Below, one piece after another: positions 57,531 through 64,000 of a stretch of DNA of 64,000 nucleotides. This stretch comes from Halopseudomonas xiamenensis (GTDB lineage Bacteria > Pseudomonadota > Gammaproteobacteria > Pseudomonadales > Pseudomonadaceae). The position numbers were made by a program, and so were the translations under genes. Where the stretch lies: assembly GCF_014219065.1 (NCBI RefSeq), contig NZ_JACLGO010000014.1, positions 1 through 64,000 of the forward strand. Direction: 5' to 3'. How positions within the stretch are numbered: position 1 is the stretch's first letter; each line of letters starts with the position of its first letter. The notes beneath the pieces are model-generated. The model saw only the letters and a program-made list of their open reading frames with translations. It was not told the origin of the DNA and did not search any database.

Positions 57531-59612
57531 TCAGAAGCTCTTGGTCAGAGCGAAGATCAGCTTGCGGCCATCCAGGTTGTATTGGTAATCGCCATCGGTC
57601 GTCACGTCCTTGTTGAAGACGTTGTAGATACCGGCTTTCAAACTCAGGTCATCCTGCGGCTTGAATACCACACCCATGTCGGCAAAGGTGTAGGATGGAT
57701 ACTTGATACCGTTGCTCTGCGAGCCACTGGTACCGGTCTGCCAGCGACCGGAGGTCTTGCCACGGTAGTTACCCTGGACCCACAGATTGACCCGCTCGGT
57801 AGCCTGCCAGTCCAGCGACGCGTTGAACATGTGCTTGGCCACGTTGTTCAGCGGCTCGCCCTTGTACTCACCAGACTTCTGCTCGGTATCGGTGTAGGTG
57901 TAGCTGTGGCGATAAGTCAGGTTATCCAGGATGCGGTAATCCATGGTGAATTCCACGCCCCGCAGTTCGGCCTTGTCGACGTTCTCGTAGGAGGTGTAGC
58001 CGAACTGGTGAGCCGGATACTCCTTGCCCTTGTAGAAGCAGGGTTCGTTTTGCAGACAAACACGCCCGGTGCGGTTGATCTTGTCTTCATAATCCGTCAC
58101 ATAGGCGGTCAACGAACCAGCCAGACCCAGCTCGAAATTCTCGTAGTGGATACCGATCTCACGGTTCAGGCTGGTTTCCGGGACCAGCTCCGGGTTACCG
58201 ATGATCACCCCACCCATGGAGGTGGAGCCGAAGTCGGTGGCGCTGGAACGCAGGTCAGGTGCCTTGTAGCCGGAAGTGACACCGCCCTTGAGGGTGAAGT
58301 TGTCGTTCATGTGCCAGACGGCATAGACCTTGGGGCTGAACTCGCTGCCGAAGACCTGGTTGTCGTCCAGACGGCCACTCAGGGTCAGGATCAGGTCGTC
58401 GGTCAGGCTCCAGTTATCCTCCAGGAAGACGGAGTTCTGGTAGCGGTTCATCTTGACTACGGCATCCGCATCGGGCACTACCGGCTCACGCAGGCCGTTA
58501 CTGCCGTGCTCCAGGTTTTCATACTTGTGGGTCAGGCCACCGGTCAGGGTATGCGCACCGAGGAACCAGCTGGCCTGGGTGTTGGCGGTGATCACCTCGA
58601 ACTCGATACCATTCCCGGTATTGGCGTTGAGGGTGGTCTTGTTCTCCGACTGGTCATAGTTGATATAGGAGTTGGTAAAGATGTTGCCGTACTTGCCCTC
58701 GTGGGACAGGAAGTAGTTCTTCTTGACCGAGTCGGTGTAAGTCGGGTCAGCATCGTCGGCAAGACTGCGTCCCGGGTTCTTCCAGCGCTCCTGCTGGGTA
58801 TAGCTGTGCCCCAGGGTCAGCAGGTTCTGCTCATTGAGACTCCACGACAGCTTGCCGCCGGCGTTTCTTCTCTTGTACTCGGGGTCGGTGGCGGCGCTGT
58901 CGCTGCCGCCGACGAAGTTGCTCTCATCCTGGTTGAGGTAGGAACCGGTCAGTTGCAGCCCCAGTACATCCTCGATCAGCGGCATGTTCAGGAAAGCGCT
59001 GGTCTGGAAGCCGTCTTCGTTGATGTCGTTACCGCTGCCAGCCATGGCATATTCAGCGGTGACACTACCGGCCAACTCCTTGCCGACCTTCTTGGTGATG
59101 ATATTGATCACCCCGCCCATGGCATCGGAGCCGTACAGTGCCGAGGCCGGGCCACGGATGACCTCGATGCGCTCGATGGCCTCCAGCGGCGGCAGGAAGT
59201 TGATCGGAGTGCCGGCCTGGGAACCGCGTTCGCTGAAGGCATCGTTGCCCTGCGCCGGGCGACCATCGATCAGGAACAGGGTGTAGTCAGCGGTCATACC
59301 GCGCAGCATGATCGACTGCTCGACACCACCGCCATTGATCTGCACACCGGCGACGTTCTTCAGCGCATCGGTGATATCGGTATAGGATTTCTTCTTCAGC
59401 TCTTCCTGGGAAATGACCGTGATGGCGGCCGGAGCGTCCCGCAGGTTCTGCTCGAAACCGGAGGCAGTCACCACCGTCTGACCCAGGTCCAGCGCTTCCT
59501 GCGCCTGTTGCGCAGCAGCCGAACAGGCTACCGAGGCCATGGTTACCGCCAACAGCGTTTTCTTGAACTGTGGTTTTGAACTCCCGGCAAAGGGACGCTT
59601 ACTGCGTGACAT
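57531..59612 (-). CDS. TonB-dependent siderophore receptor (PfeA/PirA-like)
   Basis: 693 residues. A signal peptide (KKTLLAVTMASVACSAAAQQ) precedes the TonB box region (LDLGQTVVTASGFEQNLRDA), the plug (AITVISQEELKKKSYTDITD and VIRGPASALYGSDAMGGVIN) and a 22-strand barrel ending in KLIFALTKSF. A two-cysteine loop (RVCLQNEPCF) sits in an extracellular loop, as in FepA-type receptors. It is the third gene after a Fur-box-controlled response regulator and kinase, the order of pfeR-pfeS-pfeA. It probably takes up a catecholate siderophore. The 148-bp gap before it has its own promoter-like region. Confidence 0.93.
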   Translation of the reverse strand: MSRSKRPFAGSSKPQFKKTLLAVTMASVACSAAAQQAQEALDLGQTVVTASGFEQNLRDAPAAITVISQEELKKKSYTDITDALKNVAGVQINGGGVEQSIMLRGMTADYTLFLIDGRPAQGNDAFSERGSQAGTPINFLPPLEAIERIEVIRGPASALYGSDAMGGVINIITKKVGKELAGSVTAEYAMAGSGNDINEDGFQTSAFLNMPLIEDVLGLQLTGSYLNQDESNFVGGSDSAATDPEYKRRNAGGKLSWSLNEQNLLTLGHSYTQQERWKNPGRSLADDADPTYTDSVKKNYFLSHEGKYGNIFTNSYINYDQSENKTTLNANTGNGIEFEVITANTQASWFLGAHTLTGGLTHKYENLEHGSNGLREPVVPDADAVVKMNRYQNSVFLEDNWSLTDDLILTLSGRLDDNQVFGSEFSPKVYAVWHMNDNFTLKGGVTSGYKAPDLRSSATDFGSTSMGGVIIGNPELVPETSLNREIGIHYENFELGLAGSLTAYVTDYEDKINRTGRVCLQNEPCFYKGKEYPAHQFGYTSYENVDKAELRGVEFTMDYRILDNLTYRHSYTYTDTEQKSGEYKGEPLNNVAKHMFNASLDWQATERVNLWVQGNYRGKTSGRWQTGTSGSQSNGIKYPSYTFADMGVVFKPQDDLSLKAGIYNVFNKDVTTDGDYQYNLDGRKLIFALTKSF

Positions 59613-59715
59613 GCTTGTCTCTCCAATAAGAATGATGTGAGCTGTTGGCTGTATTTTTATGCTGTAACTGCGCCGCAGGACCGGAGACGGCGCTCCACGG
59701 CCTGCGCAGATCGAC

Positions 59716-59740
59716 GCAAATGATATACATTGCTATTTGC
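59716..59740. promoter_or_regulatory. Possible Fur-type dyad upstream of the second receptor
   Basis: GCAAATGATATACATTGCTATTTGC has perfect 6-nt inverted ends and a TGATAT/ATTGCTA core resembling a weak Fur site. It is 104 nt upstream of the receptor start, in the gap after the kinase gene. It could alternatively be the binding site of the adjacent response regulator. Confidence 0.4.
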
Positions 59741-59760
59741 GGGTAAATGCAATTTACAAC

Positions 59761-61098
59761 TTATACACTTTGCAAACGCAGGTTCAGGCGCAGACCCAGG
59801 GCACGATTCTCAGCCCACAGCTCTCCCCCTTGCAGGCGCAGCGTGCTGCGCGCGATGGCCAGTCCCAGGCCGAAGCCATCACCGCCCGGGCGGGCGGCGT
59901 TGAGCCGGGTGAAAGGTTGGAAGATGGTTTCCAGCTCGCCCGCCTCGACGCCGGGCCCCTGGTCCTCGATCCACAGGTGCCAGCAGGCACCCTCGCGCCG
60001 GCCACCCAGACGCACCATTCCATCGGCCGATGAATGGCGGATAGCATTGCGCAGGATATTCTCCATGGCCTGGGCCAGGCCGTTGAGGTTGCCCAGCACG
60101 CAGCAGTCGGCTGGCAGCTCGCAGGGCAACTGCTCGGTGCTCCAGCCGCTTTCAAAGCAGGCATTTTCCCGCAACACATCCCACAGATGTCCCACATCCA
60201 CCGGCTCCAGCGGCAGGCTTGGGCGCTCGGTGTCCAGCCAGACCAGTTCCAGGCTATCGGCGATCAGCCGTTCCATAGTCGCCACTTCCCGCTCCAGGCG
60301 CTGGCCGAGTACCTGCACCTCCTCGGCTTGCTCACCGGCTACCCGCAGGCGACTGAGCGGGGTGCGCAGTTCATGGGACAGATCGCGCAGCAGCTGGCGC
60401 TGGAAGGTCAGGGTATCTTCCAGGCGCCCGGCCATATGGTTGAACGCCCCGGCCAGATCGCCCAGCTCATCCCGGCGCTGGGCCACCTGCGGCCCGACCC
60501 GCGCCGCCAGGTCACCAGCACTCAGGGCCACGGCCTGGTGCCGCAGGATCGCCAGCGGGGCGATCAGCAGGCGGTACAGCAGGATGCCGAGCAATACCGC
60601 CAACAGTGCCGGCAATACCCGGTATAGCAACGCTTCCCATAGTTCGCGGTACTTGCGCGGGCTCAGGCGTTCGGGCAGGGTCATTACCAGGCGGTTCTCA
60701 CCATCGCTGAATGGCAGCTCGAAGGTCGGTGTGCCGTCGGGCCGCCCCATCTGCCCATCCAGCTGGCGCAGAAAGCGCAGCCGTTGCCGTTCGCTCTCCT
60801 CCAGCGGCCGGGATGACAGTGATTGCCGCTGGCCATCCACCACCACCGCCCAGATCTGTTCGCGGGCGCGCAGACGCAGCAGAAAGCCGTCCACACCCCG
60901 TGCACCCTCTGTCTGCCAGGCGGCTTCGGCCTCCCGGGCATAGTCGGTCAGGATGGTCTTGGTCGAGGCCGGCAGGTAGGAAGTTGCGCGTATCAGCAAA
61001 CGGCCGAGGTCGACGTGCAGGCTGACCAGCAACAGGCAGAACAGCGCCAGCATTCCGGTCAACCGCCACAACAGCGAGTATCGGCTGGGCAGTCTCAT
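59761..61098 (-). CDS. Sensor histidine kinase (PfeS/PirS-like)
   Basis: 445 residues from the ATG at 61098, which overlaps the response regulator stop (ATGA). An N-terminal helix (YSLLWRLTGMLALFCLLLVS) and a second helix (VLPALLAVLLGILLYRLLIA) enclose a periplasmic domain of about 135 residues. HAMP follows, then the H-box DLSHELRTPLSRLR, the N-box MENILRNAIRHSS, EDQGPGVEAGELETIFQPFT and GFGLGLAIARSTLRLQGGEL. It is a transmembrane kinase that senses a periplasmic signal, probably the ferri-siderophore, and phosphorylates the regulator upstream. Confidence 0.92.
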   Translation of the reverse strand: MRLPSRYSLLWRLTGMLALFCLLLVSLHVDLGRLLIRATSYLPASTKTILTDYAREAEAAWQTEGARGVDGFLLRLRAREQIWAVVVDGQRQSLSSRPLEESERQRLRFLRQLDGQMGRPDGTPTFELPFSDGENRLVMTLPERLSPRKYRELWEALLYRVLPALLAVLLGILLYRLLIAPLAILRHQAVALSAGDLAARVGPQVAQRRDELGDLAGAFNHMAGRLEDTLTFQRQLLRDLSHELRTPLSRLRVAGEQAEEVQVLGQRLEREVATMERLIADSLELVWLDTERPSLPLEPVDVGHLWDVLRENACFESGWSTEQLPCELPADCCVLGNLNGLAQAMENILRNAIRHSSADGMVRLGGRREGACWHLWIEDQGPGVEAGELETIFQPFTRLNAARPGGDGFGLGLAIARSTLRLQGGELWAENRALGLRLNLRLQSV

Positions 61099-61802
61099 CC
61101 CAGGCGGGCCAGCATGTAGCCCTTGCCCCACACCGTCTCCACCCGTGCGCCCTGGTAGCCGATACCTTGCAGCTTGCGGCGAATCTGGCTGATATGCATG
61201 TCCAGGCTGCGGTCATGCTGGGCATAGCCGCGACGCAGGGCCTGCTGGTACAGGAAGGGCTTGCTCAATGCCTCGTCCATATGCCGCCAGAGCAGTTCCA
61301 GCACGCGATACTCGCTGGGCGTGAGCCCCGCCGACGTGCCGGCCAACGCCACATCACAGCCCATTTCATCGAAATGCAGATCATCGGTGGACTCGCGGGG
61401 CGCCTGCTCGCGCCGCTCGTAGGCCACCCGGCGCAGGATGGCCTCGATGCGTACGCTCAGCTCCCCGAGGCTGAAGGGCTTGGGCAGGTAGTCGTCGGCT
61501 CCCTGGCTGAAGCCGGCGATACGATTCTGCTCGCCGCCCAGCGCCGACATCAATACCACCGGCACGCCATGCTTGCTGCGCAGCTGCTGCAATACCTCCA
61601 GGCCGTTGCGCCCGGGCAGCAGGATGTCCATCAGAATCAGATCGAACTGCTCGCTGGTAGCCAGGCGCAGCCCTTCATCGCCGTCGTGGCTGAGCGTGAC
61701 ATCGTAACCACTGCCCTGCAGATGGGTCTGCAGATGGCTGGCGAGCAACGGGTCGTCTTCAACGGCAAGAATACGGGTAATGGGCTGGGTAGCGTGCAAC
61801 AT
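61095..61802 (-). CDS. OmpR-family response regulator (PfeR/PirR-like)
   Basis: 235 residues. Receiver domain: ILAVEDDPLLASHLQTHLQG, Asp in DLILMDILLPGRNGLEVLQQ, Lys in ADDYLPKPFSLGELSVRIEA. The C-terminal DNA-binding domain has GLTPSEYRVLELLWRHMDEA and DMHISQIRRKLQGIGYQGAR. First gene of the regulator-kinase-receptor run; its start is about 20 nt from a strong Fur box. In Pseudomonas such systems raise the cognate receptor when the siderophore is present. Confidence 0.93.
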   Translation of the reverse strand: MLHATQPITRILAVEDDPLLASHLQTHLQGSGYDVTLSHDGDEGLRLATSEQFDLILMDILLPGRNGLEVLQQLRSKHGVPVVLMSALGGEQNRIAGFSQGADDYLPKPFSLGELSVRIEAILRRVAYERREQAPRESTDDLHFDEMGCDVALAGTSAGLTPSEYRVLELLWRHMDEALSKPFLYQQALRRGYAQHDRSLDMHISQIRRKLQGIGYQGARVETVWGKGYMLARLG

Positions 61803-61817
61803 GACACATGACCGGCA

Positions 61818-61838
61818 AATGAATGCGAATCATTCTAC
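61818..61838. promoter_or_regulatory. Fur box upstream of the second response regulator
   Basis: AATGCGAATCATTCT (61822-61836) matches 12 of 15 positions of the AATGATAATCATTAT core of the Fur consensus. It lies about 20 nt upstream of the response regulator start, where it could block RNA polymerase. The YigZ gene is divergent, 76 nt away. Confidence 0.7.
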
Positions 61839-61913
61839 ACCTTAATTGCATGCGACTGGCAACCAGCAACCCCGGGCTGTCCATGCACATTGCTCGCCGG
61901 TATGCTGGCACCC

Positions 61914-62504
61914 ATGTACAGTCTCGCCCACCCCGTCACCAGTCTCCTGGAAATCCGCAAGAGCCGCTTTCTCGGCTGTGTTGAACCTGTCGCCGACCGG
62001 GCCAGCGCCCAGGCGCGGGTGGCGGCGCTGCGCGCCGAGCATCCGGATGCGACGCATGTATGCTGGGCGCTGCTGGCCGGCGGGCACAGCGCGGCGGTGG
62101 ACGATGGCGAGCCATCCGGTACCGCCGGACGACCGATGCTCGATGTGCTGCGCCATCAACAGCTCGATGGCGTACTGGCCACCGTGGTGCGTTACTACGG
62201 GGGTATCAAGCTGGGTGCCGGTGGTCTGGTGCGCGCCTACACCGATGCGGTGGCCCAGGCGCTGCTGCAGGCGGAAAAGATCACCCATGTGCCCACGCTG
62301 GTGATCGATTGTGAATTGCCCTACGCGCATGAGGGGATTGCCCGCCATCTGCTGGGCCTGGCCGGTGGTGAGCTGCTGGAAGTCCGGCATGCAGCCACGG
62401 TGCAGTTGCGCTTGCGCCTGCCTGCCACAGCCGCCGAGCAACTGCATGAGCAATTGCTGACCGCGACGCGCGGCGAACTACACTGGCGCCTACTCGATCA
62501 ATAG
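61914..62504 (+). CDS. yigZ: YigZ/IMPACT-family protein
   Basis: 196 residues from the ATG at 61914; ATG at 61902 is also possible. The N-terminal IMPACT/UPF0029 domain has DDGEPSGTAGRPMLDVL and VRYYGGIKLGAGGLVRAYTD, the family signature. A C-terminal DUF1949 domain (about 135-196) follows. Biochemical role is unclear; in eukaryotes IMPACT regulates translation. It is divergent from the response regulator. Confidence 0.9.
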   Translation: MYSLAHPVTSLLEIRKSRFLGCVEPVADRASAQARVAALRAEHPDATHVCWALLAGGHSAAVDDGEPSGTAGRPMLDVLRHQQLDGVLATVVRYYGGIKLGAGGLVRAYTDAVAQALLQAEKITHVPTLVIDCELPYAHEGIARHLLGLAGGELLEVRHAATVQLRLRLPATAAEQLHEQLLTATRGELHWRLLDQ

Positions 62505-62637
62505 TGGCAATAACACATCATTGTCGTCATTTGGACTCGCCGCATCCCGCCGATCCCCCTACACTATCGGGCCACAGCACTCGGTAACATCGATATAATT
62601 CCGCCCCCGGGCGTGCCGCACCTGTCAGGAAACATAC

Positions 62638-64000
62638 ATGCAGCAGAATCTGAAGTCCGTAGCATCGATGCTGCTGGTCACTGTGGTGGCCCTGAACCTG
62701 TTCATGATCGCGCTGCTGGCGTATACCCTGCACGCCTCGTACAAACGCCAGATCGAGGAAGTACGCACCAATGTGACCAACCTGGCGCTGCTCCTGGACC
62801 ATAGTGTAAGCGGCGCAGCCACCGAGATCGGCCTGGTGGTGCAGGAGATCCAGTCCTACCTGGAGACCGAGCTGCGCAACGGTGAGCTACGGGAAGAGGC
62901 CGTCAATAATCTGATCACCTCTCGCCAGAAGTGGATCAGCGATATTGCCACCATCCGCGTGGCCGATGCCCGGGGCCAGGTCAGGTTCGGCTCCGACACA
63001 GATGCCCCCACCCAATATATCGATGACGATTTCTTCATCGCCCACAGGGATAATGCCAACGCCGGTCTGCTGGTCAGCAGGCTTATCCAAAGCCGCTTCA
63101 CGCAGGACTGGGTGCATGTATTCTCCCGGCGCTACGATGATGCTGATGGCCACTTTGCCGGTGTCATCACCGCGGCGGTGCCGGCCAGTCATTTCGTCCG
63201 GCTGATCTCCGGCCTCGACCTGGGACCACACGGCATCGCCCTGCTGCGCGACCTGGACAAGAAACTGGTGGCCCGCCACCCGCCGCTGGATGCGCCACCC
63301 GGCCATACCGGCTCGGTGGGCGGCTCGCTGGAGTTGACCGAACTGCTGGAGTCCGGCCTCCCGGCCGGTATCTTCTACAGCGACGGCACCGCCGATGGCA
63401 TAGCACGTACCGATGCCTTCCGCCGACTGGAGACGATGCCGGTGTTCGTGGTCGCCGGGCTCGGCGAGGATGATTACCTGGTCACCTGGCGGCGGGATCG
63501 GACCAAGGCCCTGGTGCTGGGTCTGCTGTTCCTGTTGGTCACCTGCATCGGCGCCCGGCTGCTGTGGCGCCAGATCAAGGCCAGTAACCGGGCCAACCGC
63601 CGCAGCCGTATGTTGTTGCAACACGCCAGCGATGGCATTCACATTCTCGACAGCCAGGGCCGGTTGCTGGAGGCCAGCGACTCCTTCTACCAGATGCTCG
63701 GCTATCCGCTCGGCGATCCCGCCGATCACTCGCCCTACAACTGGGATGCGCTGCACACCCCCAGGGAACTGGAGCAATTGATCAGCAGCCTGCTGCAGTA
63801 CAACCGCCTGATCACCTTCGAGACCCTGTTCCGCCACCGCGACGGTCACGAGTTCCCGGTCGAGGTCACCAGTGTGCCACTGGAGATCGATGGCCAGCCG
63901 CTGCTGTTCAACGCAGCCCGGGATATCCGTGGCCGCAAGCAGGTCGAGGAGGACCTGCGTATCGCCGCCCGCGCCTTCGAGTCGCAGGTCGGCATGCTGA
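62638..64000 (+). CDS. Membrane sensor protein with extracellular Cache-like domain and PAS domain; 3' truncated by window edge
   Basis: At least 454 residues from the ATG at 62638 (CAGGA 7-8 nt upstream); the frame is open to the window end. TM1 is MLLVTVVALNLFMIALLAYT, then a periplasmic dCache-like sensor of about 250 residues (WISDIATIRVADARGQVRFG, FIAHRDNANAGLLVSRLIQS) ending at TM2 (TKALVLGLLFLLVTCIGARL). A PAS domain with PAC follows (LLQHASDGIHILDSQGRLLE; FRHRDGHEFPVEVTSVPLEI), and a second PAS seems to begin at IAARAFESQVGML. Relatives end in GGDEF/EAL or kinase domains, but the output domain is outside the window. A role in cyclic-di-GMP signalling is likely, not shown. Confidence 0.85.
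   Translation, partial: MQQNLKSVASMLLVTVVALNLFMIALLAYTLHASYKRQIEEVRTNVTNLALLLDHSVSGAATEIGLVVQEIQSYLETELRNGELREEAVNNLITSRQKWISDIATIRVADARGQVRFGSDTDAPTQYIDDDFFIAHRDNANAGLLVSRLIQSRFTQDWVHVFSRRYDDADGHFAGVITAAVPASHFVRLISGLDLGPHGIALLRDLDKKLVARHPPLDAPPGHTGSVGGSLELTELLESGLPAGIFYSDGTADGIARTDAFRRLETMPVFVVAGLGEDDYLVTWRRDRTKALVLGLLFLLVTCIGARLLWRQIKASNRANRRSRMLLQHASDGIHILDSQGRLLEASDSFYQMLGYPLGDPADHSPYNWDALHTPRELEQLISSLLQYNRLITFETLFRHRDGHEFPVEVTSVPLEIDGQPLLFNAARDIRGRKQVEEDLRIAARAFESQVGML

Noticed and set aside
57582-59579. 665-codon open frame on the top strand
   Set aside because: It is entirely antisense to the TonB receptor gene, whose signal peptide, plug and barrel are clear. Long antisense frames are common in GC-rich genes.
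1-64000. CRISPR arrays, rRNA operons and complete tRNA genes
   Set aside because: No regularly spaced direct repeats, rRNA signatures or full tRNA cloverleafs were found; only tRNA 3'-end fragments exist.

Overview
The window reads as a chromosome of the Pseudomonadaceae (Pseudomonas sensu lato). From about 27 kb onward it is GC-rich with Pseudomonas-style core clusters: pruR/putA/putP, the leucine (liu) catabolic operon, cstA, and two TonB-receptor/two-component siderophore loci with Fur-like sites. The first 27 kb is accessory DNA of lower and patchier GC, full of insertion-sequence remains and defence genes.

Region 1 (1-4.7 kb) is an IS graveyard. It holds the lspA passenger gene and transposase of an ISPpu12-like ISL3 element, two small secreted proteins (one DUF2790) around a CopR/CusR-like box, a scrap of an IS256-family transposase, a decayed P1B-type metal ATPase, and an IS3-family element with matching terminal repeats. 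Region 2 (4.7-10.9 kb) is one giant putative anti-phage STAND NTPase with an N-terminal nuclease-like domain. A mostly gene-free stretch follows, ending in the last 45 nt of a tRNA-Arg(CCG) gene, which is the signature of an island boundary.

Region 3 (10.9-27 kb) is a defence island transcribed leftward: a frameshifted XRE regulator, a CARF-like/sigma-54 activator, hsdR, a DUF1016 nuclease, hsdM, hsdS, a truncated ATPase, a 1940-residue DUF4011-helicase-Vsr protein (Hhe-like) and Mrr. A good sigma-54 (-24/-12) promoter lies exactly between the activator and hsdR. The whole type I restriction operon may therefore be switched on by a ligand-sensing sigma-54 activator. A second, degenerate copy of the tRNA-end repeat sits at the right edge, so two islands may lie in tandem. 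Beyond it (28.2-28.4 kb) is a small diverged copy of the hsdR/DUF1016 junction, the scar of an earlier restriction operon.

Region 4 (27-46 kb) is core metabolism: a frameshifted yfcH-like gene, an HDOD protein, pruR-putA-putP, an EamA exporter, an AraC regulator divergent from liuA, liuA-B-C-D-E, cstA, and an alpha/beta hydrolase with a PsrA-like operator. liuD carries an in-frame 93-bp palindromic element between its domains. Region 5 (46-62 kb) is iron/siderophore uptake: two receptor plus two-component sets, a DUF3649-PepSY-DUF3325 trio, an S8-like protease, a siderophore-esterase-like hydrolase and a methyltransferase. The window ends with a YigZ-family protein and the start of a large membrane sensor with a PAS domain.
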